DNA from: Atriophallophorus winterbourni
Lineage: Eukaryota; Platyhelminthes; Trematoda; Plagiorchiida; Microphallidae
NCBI GenBank assembly: GCA_013407085.1
Contig: JACCGJ010019175.1
Span: 1-64,000, forward strand
DNA length: 64,000 bases
Reading direction: 5' to 3'
A program made the translations under genes and the position numbers. The notes beneath the pieces are model-generated. The model ran no database searches and was not told the DNA's origin. It saw nothing but the letters and a program-made list of their open reading frames with translations. Of the stretch, positions 19,400 through 30,650 are shown piece after piece. Position 1 is the first letter of the stretch. The number at the start of each line of letters is the position of its first letter.

Positions 19400-20190
19400 C
19401 GTTCCTGTTTAACCCTGTTTATCGCCAATGCACCTGTTTGCTCCGGCGCATTGAAAAGATTTATGCAGGAATTTCTGTTCTCCTCAGTGGTAAAACTCTG
19501 GATTTATTCTTGATTGCTTTATCTAGCTGTAGTAGATCCTGGACCTATTTGGGCATACGAACGTTCGTTGCACCAGCAATACTAACTCCATCTTTTGAAC
19601 CGAGTACTGGCGAAGAAGCAACTTCCGCAAAAGTGCGTACATCTTCATATTGCACGCAAACATACTGTACACAAAATGTGTTTTTGGTTATCTTCATTCG
19701 AGGTTTTGCAACTATTTACAATCCCCCATCAATACCTTCAGAGGTCTTAGAAGAAGCCGTGTCAATTTGAAGCTGAGTATTTGCGAGCTTGAAACCAGTC
19801 GGTGGAAGGCATATTTAAACATCGTGCGAATGTTATCGGTTGAATTTATCTAAAGCCAACGATAGATCTCCGGCTTCATCCCACTACATCGAATATGCAT
19901 CCACATTAAAAATATTTCACATTGAACATCTTTAGTGGTATTGGTGGCCTGTTCCTAACAAACCAGACAAGAATCCTCAGAGTGAGCAGCGGAACCCCCA
20001 TTCTCTTGAGGCTTCCATGCAGTCGGATATGCATGATCTCCTTTTGCAGATTTACGAATCGTAACCATGTTTAAATCCGCTTTTAATAAAATGATAGTTC
20101 TTGTAATTATTTTGAAATAGCTCGGATATTCACAACAATATCAAAATATCGTAAGAAGCAAACGTCCACGTTGACCTTGAAAATTGAATC
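19400..20190 (-). pseudogene. CR1-like ORF1 fragment with PHD-like finger
   Basis: Minus-strand ATG at 20068, leader to 20190. The frame begins MVTIRKSAKGD and gives C-x2-C (CLVC), then C-E...H-x2-C, the same finger as other ORF1s here, with stops at about 19955 and 19850. Sequence about 19600-19770 is the reverse complement of 59990-60150, so the family is that of the element at 59900-62378. The rest of the element is missing. Confidence 0.6.
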
Positions 20191-20539
20191 AAGGAGAAAG
20201 CCTTTGTGGTCAGTTTAAGAGCAAAAAGATCATCAATTAAATAATCTATGAACCAAAGTTCCACTATGTGTTTATTAAATATTGATGGTCCTCCTAAGCT
20301 AATCTACCCTTGTTTTAATGTACTATATCTTTAAATCAAAGGTAATTAATATTCGGATTGTTTGAATATTAGCTTCAATTTTCCGTTGTAACGGTACTTC
20401 GTTTCCTTATGCCTCACATTCGACTTCGATATTTTTCCAGGTTTTTACACTGCACGTTACTTGCAGAATATTATACTTTACCATGAGGAATCTGATAAAC
20501 AATGTGGACGAGTCATATATATTCTATTATGGTCGACCC
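20191..20539. other. AT-rich sequence, nothing recognised
   Basis: No coding or repeat identity seen on either strand. Confidence 0.4.
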
Positions 20540-22020
20540 AGAGATAATTAGAAACCCTTGGCTGGCATTGATATTTAAAAGGCGCTAGGTCCAGACCATG
20601 TGCACCCTGCCTCGCTGAAGACTATTACTAATACATTGATTGATACTTTGAGTATGCTTTCGGCAAATCGTTAGGAAAAGGTAAACTTCCAACTGAATGG
20701 ATATATGGTGTCATCGAACTTATCTTTTGATTTGGAGACCTAAGTCTGCCGGTAAATTGTAGACCTGTCACCCTTACATCCGTGATCAGAAAATTGCTAA
20801 AGAAAGTAGTGAAGGATCAATTGGAGGCACCTTTACATTCATCCGGCCAGTTTGCACAGATGTAGCATGGATTTAGCAGGGGTTGCTCATGTATGACGAA
20901 CCTCCTCAAGGCGTGGGACGTTTAGGCTGGCGCAATGGATGTTGTGATTTCAGCGAATGTGATATACATTGATTTCAGCAAAGCACTTGATCGCATGTCT
21001 ACCTTCTAAGCTTAAGGCAATTGGTATCACTGAGTATGTACTCAATTGGATCGAAGATTACGTCAGCCTCCAGAATTTACTTTCGTTCTCTGACCATAGA
21101 AAACTGCAAAGCCTCCAGAATTTCTTTCGCAACCACTACCAAAGCGTTTTTTCTTATTATGCGTTGGCTATCCTCGACGATCACGATGCCAAGAGATTAT
21201 CCGGGTTGTATTTAGGAACCACCTTGTTTGTTTGTCAATTATCTGTCCGCTATATTGAACGGAAACTGTTTGCTTTTTCCTGACGACCTAAAAATGTGGG
21301 GCGCGGTTGGTGCAAGTAAGGACGGGGAAGTCTTGCAGAGGAAATTAAATCAGCTACAAGACTGATCCAATCGCTGGCAACTACAAATAAATCCAAAGAA
21401 GTGGGCAGCCATGCACATAAGATGTGGTTCGATGATGGGGACGTACTTTCTTCACGGTAATTCTATCAAGTCAGTACAATGTGAGAGAGATCTGTGAGTA
21501 CTTGTACCGAAATCGTTAAAAACAAATGCGGAAACCTCTCGTAAAGCACTTGCCACAAATCGGATGTTATGGGCAATGCGGCGATCTTTTTGATTGCTTA
21601 CTCCGGATATGTTCAAGATAATCTATGACTCACATATCAGGCCTCTTCTTAAATACAGTCTGCAAGGCCGGCACTCATTATCAACAGGTGAAAAAGCTAT
21701 TCTCGAGAATGTTCAGCATAGAGCAAGGGAAATGGTGTAATATCTCCGTTTGCTCACTTATAAGGATCGTCTTCACAAGTTGCGTCTGTGTCCACTGTAG
21801 TCGCCGAGTTCTTCTGGGATGTTACGGGTCGACCTAACATGAGTTCTTCCCATTGACAGAAGATAAAAAATTCTTGGTCACATCCTGAATTTGAAAAAGC
21901 GGAGAACGCTTCGAATCCCGGCGCAATTCACATTGTCCATTCGAGTGGTCAACGCATGGAATGCATTACCGCAAGATACTGTATCGTTGCAATTACAAGG
22001 CTTAGTTGGACTCCTGCCAA
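20540..22020 (+). pseudogene. CR1-like RT and C-terminal region, heavily decayed
   Basis: 5'-truncated. The plus strand reads, through many shifts, KALGPDHVHPASLK, NCRPVTLTSVI, HGFSRGCSCMTNLLKA, IYIDFSKALDRM, then SDDLKMW (FADD motif with Ala to Ser), DSHIRPLLKYSL and STRVVNAWNALPQDT-like sequence near 21940-21975. Order and spacing are those of CR1-like RT. A segment between the palm motifs (about 21060-21280) is rearranged. No tail was recognised at the 3' end. Confidence 0.65.
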
Positions 22021-22539
22021 GTTAGTGGACAATAGTAAGCCGTTCTGGTTGTCTTTCCCGAGATTTCCCGTTTTAATGAATTCATCGTCCCGGAGAAGTT
22101 AGTGATGAAGCTCACACGGGAGTTGCTCACCCTGCTTCTATCAGTAAGAAAAAGTGCTTGCTTGTTCTGAATATCCTGACCAGATTGCAGGAAAAAAATA
22201 TGTTGCTCATCCTATTATGAAGACATTAATCTCTTTATCTCAAGTTTTTAAATTGTTCGCAGTGATAGAGCTAATCGTTTTGGTGGTTTGGTAGCTCACC
22301 TCTTGATAACCGTACACGAACGTTATCGCAATGACCTTGTCGCGGCAGATGCATTATTGTGTCATTTAAAAACAAATTCGGGTGCATCCTCAGTGTGATT
22401 TCTTTATCGCTCACCCATTAGTGACGACTGGGACCTGGTCACAAATTTTTTCGCAGAGCCGCCTTATTCGCCGAGCCTGATAGAAGCTGGAAGAAAAATC
22501 GGGTGACCAGTCCATGACATGGCGCGTTGGGATGAAGAA
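22021..22539. other. Unassigned sequence
   Basis: No gene or repeat recognised between the CR1 remnant and the repeat that starts near 22540. Confidence 0.35.
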
Positions 22540-22797
22540 ACTCACCGTAGCGCTAGGCTCAGTTGGGCGTATTCGTTTGCCTGGGTGGGGTCCAAAAGCT
22601 CCACCTAATAGTTGGCTGGTAACCTTACGCATGCAGTGAAACTACAAAAACAAGCTGCTTTTTTGTGCGTTTGCTTTTGCGTATTCCGCTTGCCTGCTTT
22701 CCTTTTTCCACGCGCTTGCTTATCTGCTTTTCCTGCTTCATATTGCTTGGTACTTTGTCTGGCTCCAGACTTGTGCTTCATGATGATGATGATGATC
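22540..22797 (+). repeat. Interspersed repeat C with (ATG)n tail
   Basis: Begins near GTAGCGCTAGGCT and ends in five ATG/GAT units. Related copies lie at about 37520-37820 and 39600-39745, each ending in GATGATG-type repeats. The inner part is shared ('ctacaaa', 'gcttatctgcttttcctgcttcat', 'tttgtctgg'). I infer a SINE-like or truncated LINE family with a microsatellite tail. Confidence 0.6.
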
Positions 22798-23006
22798 ACA
22801 AATTTGCCTACACACGCTCGATCTGGCAATTGGCAACTTGAACGCACCGAATATAAACTGTAGTGATTGGTTCATCATGGGAAGCGGGTTTCAGTTTAAA
22901 CTGCTAGAATTCATGTTAGAATGTTGTTTTCGTGCAACAAATCTTTGAGCCCACGAATCCCCCAAAAACGTTACACGACGCTTGATATCGTCTTCGTACC
23001 CTGGCC

Positions 23007-23246
23007 GGATGTGCAATTGTGCAGTACTTTGTGCTGTGAGGCTAACACCGTCCTAAATTGATCGGCCACAGGTAGTGAGCTGCATGCTGAAACAGGCTGG
23101 AGTCTCACTATCATTTCCTGTTCTGTTTTCTTTCTCATACATGTCTAGGCCTGGGCAACCTGACAGTATCTTAGCCCTCGTGCAGTTTCTAACTGTGCGG
23201 CATTTTGCCCGGATCAGGCTTGTGTTTTCATACCATACCATACCAT
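23007..23246 (+). repeat. SINE-like repeat S, full length, tail (CATAC)n
   Basis: About 240 bp: starts GGATGTGCAATTGTGCAG, includes AGTGAGCTGCATGCTGAAAC, a T-rich middle, then TAGGCCTGGGCAACCTGACA and GTGCGGCATTTTGCC, ending in three to four CATAC units. Eight other copies or part-copies lie in the window on both strands. No clear tRNA-type A and B boxes were found, so 'SINE-like' is based on size, copy number, target duplications and tails. Confidence 0.75.
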
Positions 23247-23380
23247 TTCTATTTTCTTTCGATTTATTTCTTCATATCTGTCTAGGCCTGGGCAACCTGA
23301 CAGTATCTCAGCCCACGTGCGGTCTATGACTGTGCGGCACTTTGACTGGATCAGACTTGTGCTTTCACATCACATCACAC
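23247..23380 (+). repeat. SINE-like repeat S, 5'-truncated, tail (CATCA)n
   Basis: Directly follows the full-length copy and begins inside the T-rich middle. It contains CTAGGCCTGGGCAACCTGAC and ends in CACATCACATCACA. The two form a tandem 1.5-mer. Confidence 0.7.
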
Positions 23381-23934
23381 GCGCGGAATCATGAGACCTC
23401 AAAGTTAGGAGCATGGCGAAATGTCTAAAAAAACGAAAACCTCGTGTCATTCACAAGTCAGTTAGATTTATCCACACCGCCTGACACCTGAGATAATGTG
23501 GAAAACGTTTTCGTCTAATATCACGAAAGTTATCAAAGCTTGTGTGCCGCTGGTTTTTCCTTGGCCATTGGCTAGAGACCCATCCTAGGTAGATAAATCT
23601 CTGAGAAGTTTACTCAAAAGACGAAACGTGTCTGGAAAACCTATGTAATCACAAAGAGCCTATTTTTAATAGAAACTGGTTCGTAACCTTTGCACCACTG
23701 AAAAGCGAAAGAAAAAAATACATTTGAGTCGACCCTAGCAAAAAATCAAAAGCATCCCCAGAGCGCTTTTTCGCTTACATGCGTGAGAGTAAACTTCTTC
23801 ACATTTACCGACTTTTGTGAAACAGAAAGTTAAATTAATTGATCCAGATTATATGAATTCTAAGTTGTTCACGTCCGGTCTGGTCGACCGCTTGGTTCGT
23901 GTTACATCAAAAGCAATACCATGTGACGAGTAGC
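23381..23934. other. Mostly unassigned; degenerate hammerhead-like motif near 23593-23630
   Basis: No gene seen. Around 23593 the plus strand reads CTGAGAA, a short GTTT/AGAC stem, then GAAACGTGTC, a weak relative of the structured motifs at 39001 and 40840. Confidence 0.3.
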
Positions 23935-24625
23935 TGATCAAAAGACCTTGTAGTTAAAGTGTCCGACTCATTGAAAACCAAAGGTGATACTGCGCAGAAT
24001 ATCAAAATGCAAACCGTTTTCTGTGAACAATTCATAGATCTTTTTCTGTTATAACAGCTGGTGCATTCAAGGTGTTATACGGCGCGCACATCAGACCCAT
24101 CTTTGAGTATGAAATTCCAGCTGTCTACCCCGTGAGAGTGCAATGCACTGGAGTTACTGCAATGTCCTGGCCTGGGCAACCTGACAGTATCTTAACCCAC
24201 GTGCAGTCTGTGACTGTGCGGCACTTTGCCTGGATCAGGTTTGTGCTTTCATACCATACCATACCATACCAGTGCAATGTCGTTCCAGGAATACAATCAT
24301 TGTGCTTTGAAGATCGCCGAACAAAAATCGACTTTTTCCCGCCCGCGTATCGACCTATGAGATATGATTTGCTGAGGACAACACGAATCTTGCTGTGATA
24401 GTATGGCAACGAGCTCACAACGAATGCCAGAATGAGGGATTGTGCTATGAAGTTTCAGTAGCGAAAAACTCAGCGGCTTGTTGCGAAGTGCACCTTATCC
24501 ACCAGAATAGTGAGCATATGAAATACCCTTCCGGAAACAGTTTTTGCTGCAACCACAGAAGAGCAGTTCAAACTTGCACTTGGCAAGTGCTTGCCGGTTC
24601 CTTTGCAAAGGCTACCCACAGTTAA
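23935..24625 (+). pseudogene. CR1-like family B-type RT C-terminal fragment, split by a SINE-like insertion
   Basis: The plus strand reads VKVSDSLKTKGDTAQ, LYGAHIRPIFEYEIPAVYP, then after a SINE-like repeat, AYRPMRYDLLRTTRIL and finally TLSTRIVSI-NTLPETV and EEQFKLALGKCLPV. This matches the C-terminal region of the family B element (10724-11380) and the fragment at 57968-58488. Frameshifts and stops are present. The SINE-like copy at 24167-24272 carries a 9-bp target duplication. Confidence 0.65.
24167..24272 (+). repeat. SINE-like repeat S, 5'-truncated, inside a CR1 remnant
   Basis: Contains CTGGCCTGGGCAACCTGACA and ends in four CATAC units. It is flanked by TGCAATGTC at 24158-24166 and 24273-24281, a 9-bp target duplication. 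Confidence 0.8.
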
Positions 24626-25039
24626 ATGAAAACCGTTCATCTGAATGGCAATCATTTCAATGACTGGACGATGTTTATGAAGAGAATGTGATGCGGCCTA
24701 AACGGGGAAACCCTCTGTCGTTTATACAAAGGAAAAAATGATGATCGTCGTATACTCTAGAATCATGTTAATGAAATGCAAGTCCAGCTTGCTCCGTTGT
24801 CTTGCGTTAGATAACATCAGAGATCGTTCTGGTGGCCCCACAAGTTCGTAGGACTTCTTAATATGGAATCGTGTCTGACGGGAATAAAAGCTATCATTCC
24901 ATTGTGTTTCGTGTTTTGCTCGTGTTTTTGCTTGTTTTGATTATGCCGGAGAATAAGACTTACACCCGTCATTACCCGGCTTCTTGCTTCAGTATGTCTT
25001 CGACGTCTTACACTACCCAGATAATCACAGATTCGTGAA
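24626..25039. other. Unassigned sequence
   Basis: No gene or repeat recognised between the CR1 remnant and the RTE element. Confidence 0.35.
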
Positions 25040-26555
25040 TAGCAAGCAGAATTCCGTCCGGGTAGAGGTTGTATTGATTATATATTCACTCTTCGGTAAG
25101 CCCTAGAAAATCGCCATGCTTATAGGCAGCCCATTGTAGCGATCTTTGTTGGTTTTAAGGGCGCTTTTGATTCGGTCAATAAGAAGCATTTATTTAATAC
25201 CTTATTACTCATAGGTGTCGCACTAAAGTACGTCAACATATTTCGGACGCTTAATTCCTATAGTTCTGGGCGCGTTAGGGTGTATAATAGCCTGCCAACT
25301 AGCTTCGGGCAGATGGTGCTCGTTAACCTGGTAGGGCATTTCATATATGGGAAGAAAAACCCTGATTTTAAACCGCCGCTACCTTGCGGGATGCCCAATC
25401 GCGGGAAAGGCTTCGGGAGAAAACCCTGAGGAAATATCTGGAGCAGAGTCTCGTAGACGGTTAATTGGCGCACACCACCTCTTTCTGGCAACTCCCTGAT
25501 GCCTTGCATATCACACTTGGTTCTGCAAATTCTAGAAAATCTGACTTGAACAAACGTTGAATGGTGCCGGGGACGCCGGTTTGTACCAAAATCCCCAAGA
25601 CTCTTCGTTGAAGCCGACTCATCTTCCAGGAGGAGATAGTCGCACAAAATTAAAAAAGCTTTTTCCTGCGGTTAGTGGTGTCCGACAAAGGTGTCCAATT
25701 TCTTCATTTCTGTTCAGTTTAATAATTAACGCTATCATAAATGCATGTAAAGCGGGCGTACCGACACCGCGCAGTCAGATAGGCCGCGACATGATCCGTT
25801 TTGTTTTAGATCATGCTGACGACGTATTTTTCCTCTTTGTTTAGTTTACTTTAGATCGATTATGTAGCATCAAACCATCATTCGGTTTACGCTGTGCACC
25901 TTCCAAGTGTAAAGTTCTGGTACTGAATATTGATCCGATCGAAGCAGCGCTAGGCCTTAATAATGAGGCACTTGCGACTGTAGAATGTTTTACTTATTTG
26001 GGTAGTTGCGTTACTAGCAAAGCTTGTTTAAACAAGGAGATCTCAGCTCGCATTTCCAGAGTTACGGTAGCTTTCTGTATCTTGTGTTATATGGTGCGTC
26101 AAACTGGTTAGTCTCTAAAGCTCAAGGGTAGAGTGTATAAGGCTACTGCATGCGCGGTTTTACTGTACGGATGTGAACCCTGAGCTCTGAGAAATGAAGA
26201 AATAAGACATCTGCATGTCTTCGAGAATCGCTATCTCCACACCATCGGATACGTATCGCAACTATCCGTTATGAAAACATTGGTAGCGACGTAGATATCG
26301 AAAAACTTTTTAGCATGCATTGACTTCACTGGTATTGCGATTTGAATATCACCTCTTTCTAAACGCGTTTCTTTCGCCATTCCTAACTCGAAATGTCGTC
26401 GTTTTAAGGGTGGCCAGACTCTGACTTAGCTTAAGCAGATGAAGGCTCTGGCTGTTAAACTAGCTGCGATTGGTACGACCCATCTCTCAGGTTGCAGTCC
26501 GATAGTTCGGAGTTTGCAGTGGCTTCTTACTTTTAGTGATTTGACCCCAAAATAA
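25040..26555 (+). pseudogene. RTE reverse transcriptase and C-terminal region, broken
   Basis: Readable blocks in order: a RPSGRGCID-like block, AIFVGFKGAFDSVNKKHLF, VKYVN-FRTL and SGRVRVYNS; then, after the inserted repeat, SGVRQRCPISSFLFSLIINAI, DHADDVFFLFV (catalytic ADD kept), APSKCKVLVLN, FTYLGSCVTS, LKGRVYKATACAVLLYGCEP and RYLHTI. The order and the words 'GVRQGCP' and 'TYLGS' mark the RTE clade rather than CR1. There are several stops, so it is inactive. Confidence 0.72.
25289..25655 (-). repeat. Interspersed repeat B, part copy, inserted in RTE
   Basis: It matches about 33175-33500. On the minus strand it keeps an open frame beginning CDYLLLEDESAS, also kept in the other copy. Its ends fall within RTE RT sequence, so it arrived after the RTE. 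Confidence 0.65.
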
Positions 26556-26984
26556 TGTTCGGTGGCTTTCTTATTTTAGTTATTTTCTTGGAGTGCTTGT
26601 TTGGTCTAGTATGTTGTCAAGTGAAGCGATGAGGAAAGCTTCTTATGATGCGTGGCAGTGAAAGCCGCAAAGAAGCTGTCATGGTGATATCACTCTACTC
26701 GTTCACAACCCTTGACTGAATGTATGTTTGATTCGAGTTGTAGCACCTCATTCTAGTTTGTCTGTGCTTAATCTTTTACAGGCTCAGTATCTTTTTGGCT
26801 GCTACACTTTCATATAGTTTTTGGATTTTACCATGTCATGACTGTATGCACTTGGTATTTGTAATCGGTGTTATGCTGTCCTTGAGAATGATTATGATGA
26901 TGATGAATTTGATTGGTGCATATGAATCAGGCAAGACTATACGTTATCACCAATTTCATTAAAAAATGTCCACGATTGCTTTAT

Positions 26985-27190
26985 GAACCAGACACTGCCT
27001 GACTATCAAGGGGTTCAAGTTTTGACCGATCGCTGATGTTGTTTTTCTCGATGAACATGTAGAAGTGCTGCAGACGCCTTTAGAATTCATTAGTAAATTC
27101 GCTAAAACGTTGGCATTGAGATAAACGCAACAAAAAACAAGACATTTTTCGCCCGACGTCCAGCAATTAAATGTTCACGGTTGTCCAATT
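26985..27190 (+). pseudogene. RTE-like RT scrap
   Basis: Through frameshifts the plus strand gives QGVQVLTDR, then a FADD-like region and ALEINATKNKTFFARR, which matches the palm and post-palm part of RTE reverse transcriptases. Too short for finer placement. Confidence 0.4.
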
Positions 27191-27349
27191 GATTAAGTTC
27201 TGGATTCAATTACCCCGAAGGGCACCCGCTAGCGCAGGCCTGCTGCTTACCGAGCAGCGATCTGCCTTATACTACATTATGGACGCGTGAAATGGCCGTT
27301 AATGCTACGGGTTATACGCTCTATGTAGATTTTCTTACTATTGGTACCT

Positions 27350-27591
27350 AAATGAATGTATGAAAGCACAAAGCGAATCCAGACAAAGTGCCGCACAGTC
27401 ATAGACAGCACGTAGACTAAGACACTGTCAGGTTGCTCTGGCCTAGACAGTTAGGAAGAATAAAATAAAAATGAAAGTGGTAGTGAGACTCCAGCGTGTT
27501 TCAACATGCAGCTCATCACCAGTATCCAATCAATTTAGCACAGTGTTAGCTGCATAGCACAGAAGTACTGTACGATTGCACATCCATGTAA
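27350..27591 (-). repeat. SINE-like repeat S, full length, with 10-bp target duplication
   Basis: Full-length minus-strand copy between ATTGGTACCT at 27340-27349 and 27592-27601. The tail on its own strand is a CATACATTCATTT-type run. Confidence 0.85.
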
Positions 27592-27626
27592 ATTGGTACC
27601 TGAAGATAATTTCGGGCGTCAAATAT

Positions 27627-27888
27627 GTATGTATGTATATATGTATGTATGTATGCATGTATGAAAACACAAGCCTGATCCAGGCAAAGTGCCGCACAAT
27701 AATAGACTGTACGTGGACTAAGATACTGTCAGGTTGCCCAGGCCTAGACAGATATTAGAAACAAAATATAAATTGAAATAAACGTGAGACTAGAGCGTAT
27801 TTCAGCATGCAGCTCACTACCGGTGGCCAATCAATTTAGCACGATGTTAGCCGCACAGCGCAGAAGTGCTGTACGATTACACATCCAT
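27627..27888 (-). repeat. SINE-like repeat S, full length, with 11-bp target duplication
   Basis: Full-length minus-strand copy flanked by GCGTCAAATAT at 27616-27626 and 27889-27899. The tail is about nine CATA units (TATG on the plus strand, 27627-27663). Confidence 0.88.
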
Positions 27889-28141
27889 GCGTCAAATATA
27901 CTGGCTGAATATGTGAGGCTGCTCTTTTGTGCGTGATGTAGTGGATTTTTGTGCTGTATATTTAAATCGAACTGTGAAGACTGCAATAATTTGTCCACAT
28001 ACTCCGAAAGTCAGATTCTGCACTCACAAACCTTGTTCTTGACCAGAAACTCGCCCGTAATCAGTCACAACCTCAATACCGCCACATGAAGATATGGCTC
28101 TTAATTATAAAGGAGGGTGTAGGTGCTTTAGTACTGCTTAC

Positions 28142-28316
28142 CATCTGCGGCGTTCGAAGGTGGGAACGTGACCAAATAATAACTGTAACAATCTCGCCCC
28201 CGATCGAGGTGAATCCCACTAGTCCACTCGTAAAGGCAGCCGCGAAAATGTGAAGCGAGTAAGGCTAGCGCTGCAAAAACCACAATTGCCCACTTGAATC
28301 TGTGACCTACAACCAT
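28142..28316 (-). CDS. Possible first exon of a secreted protein (unrecognised)
   Basis: Minus-strand ATG at 28316 opens a frame whose first 25 residues look like a signal peptide: a basic start, then WAIVVFAALALLA as hydrophobic core. The following 33 residues include two Cys (CLYEWTSG and RDCYSYYLVTF). A GTAAGC donor-like site at 28141-28136 would end the exon in phase 1. I found no second exon and no homology I can name. It could equally be a chance frame. Confidence 0.25.
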
Positions 28317-28509
28317 TCATGTGATCGCAACATCACATTAGAACGCTACGGGAAGCACTGGATTACCTTGTACTTGAATGGTGACTGAACGGAAATCAGA
28401 CTGATTACATTCTAATTGGCGCCCACGGGATGTATTCATTACTGGAGTGTGGCTCTTTCTGAAGAAGTTTGAACACCACAACCTGAAGTAACCCTGGCCG
28501 AAAAGCAAG

Positions 28510-28712
28510 CTTATATGAGCGATTTCTGTGCAGTTAGGTGGTAGTGATAGCCAACGGTACTGAGATGCAGGCAGAAACATTTGGAGTTTCACTGCTATTT
28601 TCTCTTTTGTTATATCTTTATGTGCTTGGACAACCTGATAGCATTTTAGCCCACCGGCAGTTTCTATATGTACCGCATTTTGCCCGGATCCAGTCTTGTG
28701 ATTTCAGACGCA
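28510..28712 (+). repeat. SINE-like repeat S, diverged
   Basis: Contains a GAGATGCAGGCAGAAACA block and GCTTGGACAACCTGATAGCA, aligning with the middle and 3' parts of the repeat. More diverged than the other copies. Confidence 0.55.
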
Positions 28713-30377
28713 TACATTGATAGCTCATTTCATTCATAGTTGTCCAGACTGAAAATCGCTACTTAGAATGTGGCCTTACAAAACGTTTGCGTTGTTTTTC
28801 GCCGCCGGCGACACTGAATCTCCCAGGACACCATTCAGTTCTCTGCTGAGGCAATGATGCTAAAATGAGTAGTCATTCTAAATACCACCTTTTGGTGAGT
28901 GTTGCTACACAATCTGATCAAAAGTTTCGGCAGCTTTGTTGGCTGGAATCTGCATCTGTAGTAGATTTTACAGGTTTTTCGTCGCATCCATTCCGAATCT
29001 AGATGTGTTTAAAAAGCAACGATCCGCTATATATTACTTCATGGTTGTGAGACGCGGCTGCTTTTGCCACAAGATGTATAATCATTAGAGGTGCCTTAGG
29101 ATAATTTTTAATATCCGATATACTAACTGAGTCTATAATGCTTTTGTTCGGGAACCCTTCTGATCGACTAGAACGGGCTGTTATACTTCTAAACATTAAT
29201 AAATTTTGCTAATTCACTCATGGACCCAGCTGCACAAAATTAAATCAAAGCATAATATTGCATGTTTTCTAGCTATAAGAAAGCTATCGTTATGCCATTC
29301 ACAAAACTCGCCTTAATGTGTTTCAGTCGAAGATTATTCGACTCCTTCCAGTCTGCCAGCACTTAATATTTTACAGATTATTGATATGATTATGCCTTTT
29401 GTTATCAATGAACAATATTATTATATATTACAAATTATTTTTGTTTCTGGGTTTAATCTCTCTCCCTATATATACCAAGTCAATTTAGCATCGAATATGA
29501 TGAAAAGCATTTTCTTCATTTTGCAGATGTCCGACAAAAGTGATAGTTTGCGTTCTAGGTAGGTTTGTACAATAACGCTTTCCGTTTGTGTTTGTTTGAT
29601 TTATTACACATTACGTTTAATGTTGGCCTCCCTTTGATATCACGATAGCAATTGATAGCCAATTTTAAATGTCAATAAATTCTAAAGAGTTTTATAGCCT
29701 GTGCGGAAACTCAGAAATATAACATCGCGTTAATCTTCATGTAAATCCTGACAGTAAATTAACTTCTAATGTTGGGTCGTCTTCGCCGCATAATTTAATA
29801 ATCGCGTTGATTAGAAAAATAAATCGAAAAAGAGATATTCGGTTAAAAATGTCGAAGAAAAGTCGTTGTAAACCATAGCACATCCAGTTGTTTGAACAAA
29901 CACTGCACGCAATTTATTAACATTTTTTGCGGAACACTTTTGCACAGCATAGTATAAAAGAGGATATTTCAATCTAGTCGGTCAAATACCACTTTTCAAT
30001 TCTAAAACAATAGCTATGGTTAGCTGCTTATTTTTGAGATCTGTTGAAGTGTACTGAAGTGCTCGACCCAGCCTCCGTTAAAACGATCGCCAGGTTTCTG
30101 CTATAGGATCTGCGATTGTCTATATAATGTTAATTGCCGTAGCCACATTGATCCTGAAACGTTCGGGATGATTGGCGTGTGATTTATCCCTCGATGATTA
30201 GCGCACAAACTTAGCACTTTTTTGAATATCAACATTCTAGTCGGTTCACTTAACCAGATTTAATTACCTTCATTGAAAAGAACAGGCGGTATGTCATAAG
30301 GGCCTAAAGCGTTGAACCTTTTCATGAATACAATGCATGATTTTTTTGTACGAGAATCTTCCGAAAATCGTTGAAAC
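28713..30377. other. AT-rich sequence, nothing recognised
   Basis: No coding region, LINE or LTR motif was seen. It may be the 5' flank or a large intron of the caspase gene. Confidence 0.35.
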
Positions 30378-30650
30378 TCATGATATTGACCAGAATGTTA
30401 TAGCGGTTGATCGTCGCCTAAGATCAAGTTTGCCTCGGTTATTCCTATTACCTGCTGAAACAAGGCGATCCATGGATACCTTTTTCATTTTGTTTGCGAT
30501 ATACCTAATTGCGGAATGGGCTTCTGGCAAATACTTCAATAAAATATTAGTTCTGTCGTCCCGTAGGTGTATAGCTGGCGCGCAACGCTGTTTTTCTCTC
30601 AACCTCTTGATGCATTCTAGCTCCCGCTTGAATGCGCAAAAGCTTAACAA
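30378..30650 (-). other. Unassigned open reading frame, 90 codons
   Basis: The minus-strand frame includes a basic, helical stretch (KRELECIKRLREKQR) and LRDDRTNILLKYLPEAHSAI. A GTAATA donor-like site follows SAG near 30440, so it might be an exon. I recognise no family. It may be a transposase or host-gene scrap, or chance. Confidence 0.2.

Larger units (their letters stand above)
15079..19400 (-). mobile_element. CR1-like non-LTR retrotransposon, family D, decayed and interrupted
   Basis: Read on the minus strand: endonuclease from about 19045, RT start near 17600, then a nested LTR element (17512-16128), RT continued 16127-15500, and a C-terminal region to about 15080. The 3' end is missing, with no tail. 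Protein motifs differ clearly from families A, B and C. Confidence 0.65.
25040..26908 (+). mobile_element. RTE-clade non-LTR retrotransposon, 5'-truncated, interrupted
   Basis: The plus strand carries RTE-type RT and C-terminal region in decayed form and ends in GATGATGATGAA. A foreign repeat (25289-25655) splits the RT. The 5' end, including the endonuclease, is missing. Confidence 0.65.

Noticed and set aside
23007..23060. tRNA-type A and B boxes in the SINE-like repeat
   Set aside because: No convincing B-box (GGTTCGANNCC-like) word was found, so tRNA origin is not claimed.
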